Source of the DNA: Anaerolineaceae bacterium
GTDB lineage: Bacteria; Chloroflexota; Anaerolineae; Aggregatilineales; Phototrophicaceae
NCBI GenBank assembly: GCA_007693385.1
Contig: REDR01000043.1
Coordinates: 1 to 64,000 of the forward strand
DNA length: 64,000 nucleotides
Reading direction: 5' to 3'
Of the stretch, positions 32,379 to 41,800 are shown piece by piece (position 1 is the first letter of the stretch; each line of letters begins with the position of its first letter). Under the pieces are notes generated by a model. The model worked only from the letters and a program-made list of their open reading frames with translations, was not told the DNA's origin and did no database searches. A program made the translations under genes and the position numbers.

Positions 32379-32630
32379 TTACAGGGTGCCCGGCGCGTCC
32401 TCGTCCAGCAATTTTTGCTCTAGCCAGCGCATCTCGTTGAGCGCCTCGTCGCGTTGACGCGCCAGCGCACGGTAACGCGCCATGTCGTCCGGCGTCATGC
32501 CTTCGGCGTCGTGGCCGTAAGCTGATAGCAGGCTGTGAATCTGCTGGCGTAGCGCCTCGTAGGTGGCGACTTTCTCGCGGTAGGCGTGAACCTGTCCCAT
32601 CATGTCATCTGTTTGATCTGGCATGGTCAT
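32379..32630 (-). CDS. small coiled-coil protein, 83 residues
   Basis: No family recognised. The protein is almost entirely helical with heptad-like Leu/Met spacing (YREKVATYEALRQQIHSLLS and YRALARQRDEALNEMRWLEQ), separated by a GHDAEGMTPDD turn, so a two-helix hairpin or dimer is likely. GGAAG lies just before the ATG at 32630. It is 27 bases upstream of the 227-residue hypothetical gene and 20 bases after a GT2 gene, so the three are probably co-transcribed. Confidence 0.65.
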   Translation of the reverse strand: MTMPDQTDDMMGQVHAYREKVATYEALRQQIHSLLSAYGHDAEGMTPDDMARYRALARQRDEALNEMRWLEQKLLDEDAPGTL

Positions 32631-32650
32631 ACAATCTTCCCGTCTCCGGT

Positions 32651-33676
32651 TTACTCAAAATTTCGACTCGTCCGGTGTGATGTGCCCGGACGCTTGAGTG
32701 CTTCTTTAGTCGGTGCGCCGTTTTTCTCGTCGTCGCCGTTCATGTTGCGCGTGGATGACACCACGTAAAGCGGGCGATCACGGGTTTCGTCGTAGATACG
32801 CGCCACGTATTGCCCCAATATGAACAGGAAAAATAGCTGAAACGCGCTGAGCATCAACAGTAAGACGATGGTGGTCGCTTGCCCGCCGAAGAAATCCGGC
32901 CCGCGCATGATGCGAAGCGTCGCCACTACCGGGATCGTCAACACGGCTAGAAATCCCAATATGCCGCTGAAGTACACCATGATCTGCAACGGGAAGTAAG
33001 AGAAGCCGGTGATGGCGTCCCACGCGAAGCGGATCATCTTGCGTAGCGGGTATTTTGTCTCTCCGGCGTGGCGGGCATGGCGCACGTAATCGACGCCGGT
33101 CTGCCGGAAGCCGACCCAGCTTGTCATGCCGCGTATGAAGCGGTTATGCTCGCGCATTTGCCGCAATACGCGCACGACGCGCTCATCCATCAGCCGGAAG
33201 TCGCCGGTATCAAGCGGAATATTCACATCGGTGATGCGATAGATCAGGCGATAAAACAGCTTGGCCGTCCATATCTTGAAGCGACTCTCGCCGTGTCGCT
33301 CGGCGCGGACGGCATACACCACCTCGTAACCCTCACGCCATTTAGCGATTAAATCGGCGATGACCTCCGGCGGGTCTTGTAGGTCAGCATCAATCAGGAC
33401 GACAGCGTGACCGTCCGCGTAGTCGATGCCGGCAGTGACCGCGATCTGATGGCCGAAATTGCGGGCGAAGTTCAGCACTTTCACGCGCTCGTCCTGCGCG
33501 GCGATGGCGTCTATCAAGGCCAGCGAACCGTCTTGACTGCCGTCATTCACCATGATGGCTTCCCATGATTCGCCGGTGGCGTCCATGACATCGCGCAGGC
33601 GCTGGTACAAAAGCTGTATGTTGCCTTCTTCGTTGTAGATCGGTGTGATGATCGAAAATTGCGGTCTATCGGTCAT
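32651..33676 (-). CDS. family 2 glycosyltransferase, DPM1/GtrB-like
   Basis: A 341-residue membrane-associated glycosyltransferase that probably loads a sugar on polyprenyl phosphate. The GT-A fold begins FSIITPIYNEEGNIQLLYQ, with VNDGSQDGS and the metal motif VVLIDADLQDPPEVI. The pattern FRLMDERVVRVLRQMREHNRF is typical of DPM1-like enzymes. Two C-terminal membrane helices lie at about residues 225-290, the GtrB arrangement. Such an enzyme could supply the donor for GT-C transferases such as the one at 24436-26910, but they are not adjacent. Confidence 0.9.
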   Translation of the reverse strand: MTDRPQFSIITPIYNEEGNIQLLYQRLRDVMDATGESWEAIMVNDGSQDGSLALIDAIAAQDERVKVLNFARNFGHQIAVTAGIDYADGHAVVLIDADLQDPPEVIADLIAKWREGYEVVYAVRAERHGESRFKIWTAKLFYRLIYRITDVNIPLDTGDFRLMDERVVRVLRQMREHNRFIRGMTSWVGFRQTGVDYVRHARHAGETKYPLRKMIRFAWDAITGFSYFPLQIMVYFSGILGFLAVLTIPVVATLRIMRGPDFFGGQATTIVLLLMLSAFQLFFLFILGQYVARIYDETRDRPLYVVSSTRNMNGDDEKNGAPTKEALKRPGTSHRTSRNFE

Positions 33677-33782
33677 AATCCGTCAAATGGCTTTCGATGT
33701 TATAGCGGTGTCCTGAACACTATTACTCTTTAAGCTGTTAGAACACCTGCGCGAATTTTGGTTACGCTTTTCTGTGATTATT

Positions 33783-34730
33783 TCAGGCGGGCAGGATGCG
33801 TGTGCCGGTTTCGCCGCGTAGGGCGCGAGTCAGGTTTTGCGGGTCGGTGATGACCGCCTGCGGCCCGCCATTCTGCACGAAATCGACGACGGCTGAAACT
33901 TTGGGCAACATGCTTCCCTGTGCGAAGTGGCCTTCGTCGATGTAGCGGCGGGCTTCGGCCAGCGTCATCTGGTCGAGATCGACCTGTTCCGGCGTGTTGA
34001 AGTTCAGCGCGACTTTCTCGACGGCGGTAGAGATGACGAACAGATCAGCCCGCAGGGTGAGCGCGAGCAGACTGCTGGCGCGGTCTTTGTCGATCACGGC
34101 GTACACGCCGCGCAACATGCCGGTTTCATCGCGGATGACGGGAATGCCGCCGCCGCCGCAGGCGATGACCACATAGCCGCCGAGCATCAAAGCCTGTATC
34201 GCGTTGATTTCATGCACGGCACGCGGAATCGGGGAGGCGACCACCCGCCGCCAGCCGCGTCCGGCATCTTCCATCACATCCCATCCCGCCGCTTGATAGC
34301 GCTCCGCTTCTTGCTGAGTCATGAAGCCGCCTACCGGCTTTGTCGGGTTCTGGAACGCGGGATCATCGGCGGCGACGATCATCTGCGTGACCACCGTCGC
34401 GCAGGTACGGTTAACGCCGCGTCTGCGTAGTTCGCTATCCAGCGCTTGCTGGAGCATGTAGCCGATGCTCCCCTGTGTGCTGGCGACGATAATATCCATT
34501 GGTAGCTCGTGCAGACCTTCTTTCGCGGCGATCTCGGCGCGGCGCAAGTTATAGCCGACCTGCGGGCCGTTGCCATGTGTGACGACGACGTGCCAGCCGT
34601 CCATAATCATATCGACGATGTGGCGGGAAGTCTGGTGGACGGCCTGCCATTGGCGCTCGATGCGTGGGTCTGTCGGGTCTTGAATCAAAGAATTGCCGCC
34701 GACGGCGACGATAGCTAACTTTTCTATCAT
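33783..34730 (-). CDS. arcC: carbamate kinase
   Basis: A 315-residue amino-acid-kinase fold enzyme that makes ATP from carbamoyl phosphate and ADP. Landmarks are VAVGGNSLIQDP, VVTHGNGPQVGYNLRR, VASTQGSIGYMLQQAL, VIACGGGGIPVI and VIDKDRASSLLAL. AGGAAATAGATC precedes the ATG at 34730. There is no arginine deiminase or ornithine carbamoyltransferase nearby, so the arginine pathway is not indicated. E. coli YqeA, a carbamate kinase, lies in the purine-catabolic gene set alongside ssnA and molybdenum-hydroxylase genes, and relatives of both are in this window. Confidence 0.94.
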   Translation of the reverse strand: MIEKLAIVAVGGNSLIQDPTDPRIERQWQAVHQTSRHIVDMIMDGWHVVVTHGNGPQVGYNLRRAEIAAKEGLHELPMDIIVASTQGSIGYMLQQALDSELRRRGVNRTCATVVTQMIVAADDPAFQNPTKPVGGFMTQQEAERYQAAGWDVMEDAGRGWRRVVASPIPRAVHEINAIQALMLGGYVVIACGGGGIPVIRDETGMLRGVYAVIDKDRASSLLALTLRADLFVISTAVEKVALNFNTPEQVDLDQMTLAEARRYIDEGHFAQGSMLPKVSAVVDFVQNGGPQAVITDPQNLTRALRGETGTRILPA

Positions 34731-34782
34731 GATCTATTTCCTGTCGTGTCAATATTCTGCGCCAACCTATACCCAGTGTAAT

Positions 34783-35247
34783 CTAGCGCAGATGTTCGCG
34801 CAAATCCCACGCATGACAGGTATAGCGGCGCAGGCTGTAGCGTTCCAGCAAGATGAGGCCGGTGGGGTGCGGTGTGGAGACACGCTGTAACGCGGCGGCG
34901 TTGACGCATAGACGCGGCAAGACATCCAGCAGGGAATCCGGGCGGCTGATGACCAGCGTACCCGCTTCGGTATCGTCCAGAAATTTAGAGACGGTGAGCA
35001 ATGTCGCCCGCGAGATTGCATGTGCGACCACATTCAAGCGCCGGTCTGGTTGAATGTCGGCGTCTTCCAGCACGCGGGTGATGATTTCGGCGGTGCGCTC
35101 GGCTTCGGAGTCGGTGCTATGGCGTATGCTGTGGATCGTCTTTTCGGCCAACCACACGGCCGCCTTATGCGCTTGATTATAGCCTAGCGTGGACAGATCA
35201 CCGTCGGGTAGTCCTTCGCTTTGCGCGTGGGGCATCCAGTAAATCAT
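34783..35247 (-). CDS. histidine-phosphatase-fold protein with altered RHG motif
   Basis: A 154-residue protein with the histidine phosphatase outline. It has MIYWMPHAQSEG at the N-terminus, DGDLSTLGYNQAHKAAVWLA, DSEAERTAEII and NVVAHAISRATLL. The N-terminal Arg of the RHG/RHA catalytic motif is replaced by Pro6, while His7 and the later His76 are kept. Loss of the phosphate-binding Arg suggests reduced or altered catalysis. It may be a regulatory or degenerate member. It follows the carbamate kinase gene's 5' side by 52 bases on the same strand. Confidence 0.7.
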   Translation of the reverse strand: MIYWMPHAQSEGLPDGDLSTLGYNQAHKAAVWLAEKTIHSIRHSTDSEAERTAEIITRVLEDADIQPDRRLNVVAHAISRATLLTVSKFLDDTEAGTLVISRPDSLLDVLPRLCVNAAALQRVSTPHPTGLILLERYSLRRYTCHAWDLREHLR

Positions 35248-35292
35248 AAATCTGGCCTATCGTGTCAGATGGCAAATATTACACGGCGCGAC

Positions 35293-35703
35293 TCATTCGC
35301 GCTGAATGCGACGCACCCAATCGTCATATTCTGCTGTGTCGATGGTGCGCGTATCGCGCAGATGGCGAAACATGCGCTCTAGCTGATCTTCGACGATGCG
35401 CCGCCGTTTAGCATAGTAGACGGAGCGCTCGCGCGGTTCGCGTGGCTGTTTGGCGGCGATGGATTCCAGACGCTCGCGCATGGCGTCCAGCATACCGGCC
35501 AGTTCTTCGGCGGCGCGTTCTTCGCGGCGTCTGCGCTGGCCGAGCGCGAATACAGCCAGTACCGCGACCAGACACGACACGGAGGCGGCCACAAGGCTCA
35601 GCGTGGCGTCAACGCCGCTATTGGCGGCGATCAACGTCGCGGCACCAAAACCGGCAGTCCCTAAAATGCCCGTCGCGCCCATGACCTGTGTAAATCGTTT
35701 CAT
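35293..35703 (-). CDS. small membrane protein with helical cytoplasmic tail
   Basis: A 136-residue protein of unknown function. Two membrane helices lie near residues 8-28 and 35-55 (LVAASVSCLVAVLAVFALG). A charged helical region follows, and the end RTIDTAEYDDWVRRIQ resembles the short C-terminal helix motif of SHOCT-type proteins. It lies between the histidine-phosphatase-like gene and an esterase, on the same strand. Confidence 0.65.
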   Translation of the reverse strand: MKRFTQVMGATGILGTAGFGAATLIAANSGVDATLSLVAASVSCLVAVLAVFALGQRRRREERAAEELAGMLDAMRERLESIAAKQPREPRERSVYYAKRRRIVEDQLERMFRHLRDTRTIDTAEYDDWVRRIQRE

Positions 35704-35792
35704 GACGATATGCTTTCCGTTTGTGTATGCATGGTGTCATTTTACCAGAAGATGCGGTTTTTGGCCGTATTTTCGCCGGATGCAGTGGTAGG

Positions 35793-36440
35793 CTATTTGA
35801 TGACGTTACCCATCATCTCTTTGACGTAATCCAGTTCATCCTGATTGACGGTGTGTGCCATGCCGGGATAAATCCGCTTCTCGACGGACGCGCCCAACTC
35901 CGTGAAGATGTCGGCGCTCCGATGGACGCGCCCGACGGGAATATGGCTGTCTACGTCGCTACAGCCGAGAAAGACCGGCGTTGAATCCAGTCCGCCGTCA
36001 TAACCGGCTAGCTCATTGTCCGCGCCGATTAACCCGCCACTCAGCGCGACCACGCCGCCGAAACGACGCGGATAACGCGCCGCATACTCCGACGCCAGAC
36101 ATGCCCCCTGCGAGAAGCCCAACAACATGATGCGCTCCGATGCGATACCGGCATTCATCACCCGCTTGACCAGCGCATCCACCGCCATCAGCGCCGAAGC
36201 CAGATGCGGCGCGTTTCGCGCACGCGGCATCATGAAGCTGTATGGATACCACGTATAGTTGGCGGCCTGTGGCGCGAGATAGGCGAAGCCGGTCACGTCG
36301 ATATGGTCTATCAAGGTGAGCATCTGGTCGTTCTGGCCGCCGCGTCCGTGTAGCATGACCATCGCGGCGCGGGCTGTTTCGAGTGGCTGACCGCGCTCGG
36401 CGACGGGCTGGCCGTCGTGGGGGTGTTCGTGCTTTGTCAT
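35793..36440 (-). CDS. phospholipase/carboxylesterase-type alpha/beta hydrolase
   Basis: A 215-residue esterase of the carboxylesterase 2 family. AMVMLHGRGGQNDQML forms the oxyanion loop, MLLGFSQGACLASEYAARYP holds the nucleophile Ser, SDVDSHIP the Asp and PGMAHTVNQDEL the His. No signal peptide is present, so it is cytosolic. Its start overlaps the stop of the 8-oxoguanine-deaminase-like gene by 4 bases (ATGA). Substrates in this family are short acyl esters, but the physiological one is unknown. Confidence 0.9.
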   Translation of the reverse strand: MTKHEHPHDGQPVAERGQPLETARAAMVMLHGRGGQNDQMLTLIDHIDVTGFAYLAPQAANYTWYPYSFMMPRARNAPHLASALMAVDALVKRVMNAGIASERIMLLGFSQGACLASEYAARYPRRFGGVVALSGGLIGADNELAGYDGGLDSTPVFLGCSDVDSHIPVGRVHRSADIFTELGASVEKRIYPGMAHTVNQDELDYVKEMMGNVIK

Positions 36441-37816
36441 GTCGTTTTATCTCCTTCGATCAATCGCTTTGCGAAATGGTTATGACGCTCGACCAGCACC
36501 GGCACATCTAACGTCATCAGGACGCCATCGCGCACGATCACGCGCCCGTTAATCACGGAGGCGTCCACCGTCGCTGATTCGCAGAACAGCAACGCCGCTT
36601 TGAGGTCGTGTTGAGCGCCCGCGAACGCGATCCCATCCACGCGATACGCGACGAAATCTGCCGCCATGTCCGGCGCGATGTGGCCGATGTCGTCGCGCCC
36701 CAGCACCGCCGCGCCGCCACGTGTGGCGACGTTGAGCATCTCATCCGCCGCCATTCGTCCGGAGTCCGGCGAGCCGTTGATGCGCTGAAGTAGCATGGCG
36801 ATGCGGGCGGTGTTCAGCAGGTGGCCGCTATCGTTCGATGCTGTGCCATCCACGCCCAGCCCGACATTCACGCCCGCGTCGAGCATTCCGCGCACCGGCG
36901 CGATGCCGGAGGCCAGCCGCATATTGGAGCAGGGGCAATGTGCTACGCCGGTGCCGGTGCGGGCGAATAGCGCGATCTCGTCGCTGTCAAGCTGGACACA
37001 ATGCGCGTGCCACACGTCATCACCCACCCAGCCGATGTCTTCGACGTATTCGCCCGGCCTCATGCCGAATTGCGCTAGACTATAGTCGATGTCGCTGGCG
37101 TTCTCGGCCAGATGCGTATGCAGGCGCACGCCGTAGCTACGCGCCAGCGTTGCCGATTCGCGCATTAAGTCCTGCGACACGTTGAACGGCGCACACGGCG
37201 CGACGCCGACGCGCACCATCGCATAGCGTGCGTTGTCGTGATAAGTCTCGATGACGCGCATCGTATCTTTTATGATGGCGTTCTCGTCGCTTTCGATGAT
37301 GTCATCGGGCGGCAGGCCGCCTTTGCTCTGGCCGACAGACATCGAGCCGCGAGTCGGGTGGAAGCGCATCCCGACATCGCTCGCGGCGCGGATGGTGTCA
37401 TCCAGCGTCACATCGTTGGGGTATAAATACAGATGGTCGCTGGACGTGGTACATCCGGACAGGATCAATTCGGCCATAGCGACCTGTGCCGATGTGTAGA
37501 TCATCTCGGCGGTGATATTCTGCCAGATGGGGTAGAGCGATGTCAGCCAGCCGAAAAGCGTCTGCGTCTGCGCGACGACCCGCGTCAACGATTGCGACAT
37601 ATGATGATGTGTGTTGACCAAGCCCGGGATGACGATGTGCTTATCCAGAATCAGTACATCGTCGGCTTCGGCATGGTGACGCGGTTCTAGCGCGTCGGTG
37701 CGCCCGACAAATGTGATGACGCCATCTTCCGCGAAGATCGCGCCGTCGTCTATCTCGCGCCGCTCATCATCCAGCGTGATGAGTTTGTGAATATTCTTGA
37801 CCAGTAAGCGCCGCAC
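36437..37816 (-). CDS. amidohydrolase, 8-oxoguanine deaminase / SsnA-like
   Basis: A 459-residue metal-dependent amidohydrolase that deaminates or hydrolyses a ring substrate. The metal ligands are in VNTHHHMSQSL, RLHTHLAENASDIDY, HAHCVQLDSDEIAL and LGVDGTASND. The segment LFGWLTSLYPIWQNIT after the first motif is characteristic of 8-oxoguanine deaminase and the related SsnA/atrazine chlorohydrolase group. The start is GTG at 37816. An 8-oxoguanine deaminase would produce urate, which fits a purine pathway with the molybdenum-hydroxylase operon 12 kb away. The exact substrate cannot be proven from sequence. Confidence 0.82.
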   Translation of the reverse strand: MRRLLVKNIHKLITLDDERREIDDGAIFAEDGVITFVGRTDALEPRHHAEADDVLILDKHIVIPGLVNTHHHMSQSLTRVVAQTQTLFGWLTSLYPIWQNITAEMIYTSAQVAMAELILSGCTTSSDHLYLYPNDVTLDDTIRAASDVGMRFHPTRGSMSVGQSKGGLPPDDIIESDENAIIKDTMRVIETYHDNARYAMVRVGVAPCAPFNVSQDLMRESATLARSYGVRLHTHLAENASDIDYSLAQFGMRPGEYVEDIGWVGDDVWHAHCVQLDSDEIALFARTGTGVAHCPCSNMRLASGIAPVRGMLDAGVNVGLGVDGTASNDSGHLLNTARIAMLLQRINGSPDSGRMAADEMLNVATRGGAAVLGRDDIGHIAPDMAADFVAYRVDGIAFAGAQHDLKAALLFCESATVDASVINGRVIVRDGVLMTLDVPVLVERHNHFAKRLIEGDKTT

Positions 37817-37832
37817 GTGTTCCGCCTTTGCT

Positions 37833-38723
37833 TTATTCTTCCGTCTCTTGTGCGGCGATGCGCCACGCCGCTTTGATCGTATTCTGTAACAACATGGTGA
37901 TGGTCATCGGACCGACGCCGCCCGGCACGCGGGTGATCGCGCCGACGATGCCCCGCGCTGATTCTAAATCAACATCACCGACGAAACGATAGCCGCGCTC
38001 GCTGTCGGGATCATCAATGCGGTTCGTGCCCACGTCGATGACCGTCGCGCCAGCTTTGAGCCACTCGCCCTGAATGTAATTGGGGATACCGGCGGCGGCG
38101 ATCACGATGTCGGCGTTTTGCAGGACGGCGGGCAGGTCTTTTGTGCGGCTGTGGGCGACGGTGACGGTGGCGTTGGCCTTCAGCAACATCAGCGCTACCG
38201 GCAGGCCGACGATATTACTACGCCCGACGACGACGGCATTCGCGCCGCTAATCTCCGCGCCGATCTCTTGCAGAAGCACCATACATCCCGTCGGCGTAGC
38301 CGGTGTGAATAGCGGTTCGCGCCCCTTCATGCCCAGCGTGCCGATGTTGACCGGATGAAAGCCGTCCACGTCTTTATCCAACCGCACCGCCTCTAATATC
38401 GCCTCTTCGTCGATCTGGTCGAATAGCGGTAGTTGCACCAGTATGCCGTGAATTTGCGGATCGTCGTTTAGCGCATGGACGGCGTTTAGCACGTCATCGT
38501 GCGTGCAGTCCGCTGAAAAGACGTGGGCGACGGAGTGAATACCAGCCGCTTCACAGGCGCGGCGCTTCATGCGGACGTATTGCGCGGAGGCCGGATCACC
38601 GCCGGCTAGCACCACGCCGAGTCCGGGCGGGTGGCCGTGTTTGGAGGCGAAATCCGCCGTTTCGCGCTGAATGTCCTCGCGGATGCGCTCGGCGATGGCG
38701 CGTCCGTCAATGATCTTCGTCAT
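37833..38723 (-). CDS. folD: bifunctional methylenetetrahydrofolate dehydrogenase/cyclohydrolase
   Basis: A 296-residue enzyme of one-carbon metabolism. ASAQYVRMKRRACEAAGI has the catalytic Lys region (YVRMK), GILVQLPLFDQIDEEAIL is the conserved dehydrogenase/cyclohydrolase block, DVDGFHPVNIG follows, and VVVGRSNIVGLPVALML binds NADP. The C-terminal GGVGPMTITMLLQNT is a family signature. A good AGGGGG ribosome site precedes the ATG at 38723. It is divergent from the giant surface-protein gene. Confidence 0.97.
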   Translation of the reverse strand: MTKIIDGRAIAERIREDIQRETADFASKHGHPPGLGVVLAGGDPASAQYVRMKRRACEAAGIHSVAHVFSADCTHDDVLNAVHALNDDPQIHGILVQLPLFDQIDEEAILEAVRLDKDVDGFHPVNIGTLGMKGREPLFTPATPTGCMVLLQEIGAEISGANAVVVGRSNIVGLPVALMLLKANATVTVAHSRTKDLPAVLQNADIVIAAAGIPNYIQGEWLKAGATVIDVGTNRIDDPDSERGYRFVGDVDLESARGIVGAITRVPGGVGPMTITMLLQNTIKAAWRIAAQETEE

Positions 38724-38890
38724 GTTAGTCCCCCTTCGTGTGTTTTGATCGTGCGTTATTTGTCAACGCTTTTGAACAACTCATCTACAAAAATTTGCCC
38801 TAAGTTCGGCGGGAATCAGGTAACATAATAACAGTCAAATTATACAAAAAACACATCCGACTTTTAGCCGCCGGAGTGAAGGTTTATATC

Positions 38891-41800
38891 ATGAAATATC
38901 CTGATAGCAAGCAGAAACAGCAGAACCGTTCCCAAGCAGAGACCTTGCACGGGCGCTCTGTACAGGGGCAATCGTTAGTGGAGTATGCACTCATCGCTGT
39001 GTTGATCGGGCTGGCGCTAGGGCTGGGGCTGGCATCAACGCAGGATGCGGTCAGCCGCGTTTTTGAGCGTACCGTATATAGCCTACTGGGTGAAGAGCCT
39101 GAACGCCGTGATGGGGGTGGCCCCGCCGATTTCTGGCTGACTGTCACATGGGTGGCGGAAAATCCGCCGGAACAGCGCCGCCTGCCAACGCGCACGCTCG
39201 CGCCTGCTAGCGCGACGCCCACCGAGATACCGTCCAGTGGGGACGATAACGGCGACAACGGCGACAACGGCGAGCCAACTGTCGAGCCACCCACGCCGCA
39301 ACCAAGCCCTACACCGCTTGACATCGGTCACCACGCTCCATGGGTGGATACAGCCGATAATCAAAACTGGTACCGGCTGGGTAGTCCGGCATTTTTGGGT
39401 TATAGCCCATGGTTTGCCGATTATTATTCCGGCACGAACTTCAACGAATTCATTGAGGCGCGTCCCAACGGCGACCTATACGGCCAACGTGCCCGCTTCG
39501 TACTAGATTTCCCGAATCCGATCTTCAACGCATGGCAGACGGCGGATAACGCGCCATTTGCTGACGCGAACAACCAGTTCTCCGCCCGTTTCCAGCGCCG
39601 CATTTACGTGCCGCCGCATCAGGATGACGATACCGAGACACAGCCGGTAGACCTGCAATTCAACGTCACCGCGTCTGATGGTGTGCGCGTGTGGTTATTG
39701 CCGCAGATCGGGCCGAACGAATATGATTCGCCCGGCTGTACCGGCTGTCAGGTCATCAACGAGTGGACGAACGGCCTGAACTCTGTATCCGTGCCGCGCA
39801 GTGTGACGCCCGGCATGTACATGCTACAGGTGGATTACTATAACAACGGCGGCGACGCCATCTTGCAACTGGACATCAGTACCACGCGCAACCCTGACGA
39901 CGCGCAGATCACCGGCAACGCGGATAACTTCACCGTTGTCGATACCACGTCGCAATGTAACTGGGGTCTACGCACCACCGATGATTCCAACTCGCTTGAC
40001 CGCCTGTGGGATAAGCATTCGCAGGGCGATCTCGCGCAGAATACCGTGTGTTATCTGGAATTGCGCGGCTTCATCACTGTGCCCAATGAATTACCCGATC
40101 CGGTGTTCGTGTTCTGGGATGTGTGGGATTTAGCGGCTGGTCATGGCGCATGGCTGGAAATCGCGGAGTATACGGCACTCCCTGACGCGCCGTTCGCGCT
40201 TGACCGTGACGCGATCCAGTGGCAACGGATTGATATTCACAGTGGCGGCACGCGCAATTACAACTGGACGCGGCATGAGGTTGATCTGTCGGCTTTCAGT
40301 GGCCGCAATGTGACGTTCCGCTTCGCGCAGTTGACCGGCGGCGCGAATGATCGCCTGTGGCATATCGACGACATCGAAGTGAAAAGCGGCACAAATGGCG
40401 AATTCACCGCCGAGCCAATCGGCCCGGATACGCTGTTCGAGCTATCATCACCGTCGGATGCCGCCAGTTTCATCACCACCGGCCAGTGGCAATTGACCGG
40501 CAACAACACCCGCCCGGGTTCGACGTGCTGTTCGTGGGAATTACGCCCCGGCGGCGCGTATACCGGCCTGAGTACCGCGCCGACATCGCCGAACGCGGCG
40601 GGGCGTGTACAGGAAAATATGCGCGTCCATTACGTGCAAATCGTGCCGATGATCGACACGACGCTTTCGACGGAAGATCGTGATGGCGATACCGGCCCGC
40701 CGGTGCTGTCGTTCTGGCACGCTTACGACGTTGATCGTTATGTCGGGCTGGAAGTGCAATACCGCGCTGAAGGCAGTGACGAGTGGCTGGTGGTGCCCGG
40801 CGCGATACCGGATGAACCCGCCGGACGCCTGCTTGATGTGACCAACAATAACGACAACGCCTCACGCGACAACAACATCATGCGCCCGATGGATGTGACG
40901 TTGCAGTACATCGTCGATGCCAACGGTGACCCGATAGAGCGTTATCATCTGCGCTTCGCTATGCTGGTGCATGGCCTCAGTCCGGCAACCGGACACGGCG
41001 ATTTCCCGTCGGTGGGCGCGGGCTGGTGGATCGACGACATCGACCTGCACCGTGAGGGCGACCAGCGTTTCCTCGACTATCCGTTCTATGATGCCGCCGA
41101 GCAAGGCGTCGATAACTGGCTGGCGACGGGGACATGGTGGCGCACGACTGAAGAATCTCGCGTTGGCGCTCACTCCTTCGCGGACAGTCCAAACGGCAAC
41201 TTTCAGGCCAATACCGGCTCGCCGAATGACAGCTTGCATCTGATGACGGCGCATCCGATTGACCTCAACAACGACACCCCGAATAATCTTGATGCGGCGC
41301 TGAATCCGGATGGACGGGCGGGCAATACCGGCGGCATGGCCGAAAACCCGTATCTGACCTTCTGGCATAAACGTTTCTTGACCGATCAAGCTAGTATTCA
41401 TGTTGAGTGGCGGCGCGTTGATGAGGACGACACCGAATGGAAGCCATTATGGGCGTACCGTCGCGGGATGGGCTATCATGATGACTGGGAAAGCCGCACA
41501 CGGGTTAATGCCGCGTGGGAATACACGCGCATCAGCCTGCAACCAATCCTCGATCAGCTTGTGCGTCCGGGTGATGCCGATTACGATCCGGACGGTGACC
41601 TGACCGCCGATGATATTCACATTCGCTTCCGTCTGGAGAATTCCAGTACAGAGGTTGATCGTGGCTGGTTCATCGACGACATCCGGCTGGAAGAGTATAG
41701 CGAAACGTCGTTCCGCCTGTGGAGTGGTCCGAGTAATGACTTCGGACAGGGGCAGGATGTCATGTTCAATGCCAGCCCGGATAGCTTCGGCTGGTCGAAT

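Noticed and set aside
33927-34430. 167-codon open frame opposite the carbamate kinase gene
   Set aside because: The carbamate kinase frame is fully supported by motifs; the antisense frame is a shadow.
38724-38890. Promoter for the giant surface-protein gene
   Set aside because: TAACAT, CATAAT and TTATAC are candidate -10 boxes, but none has a convincing -35 at normal spacing, so I did not list one.
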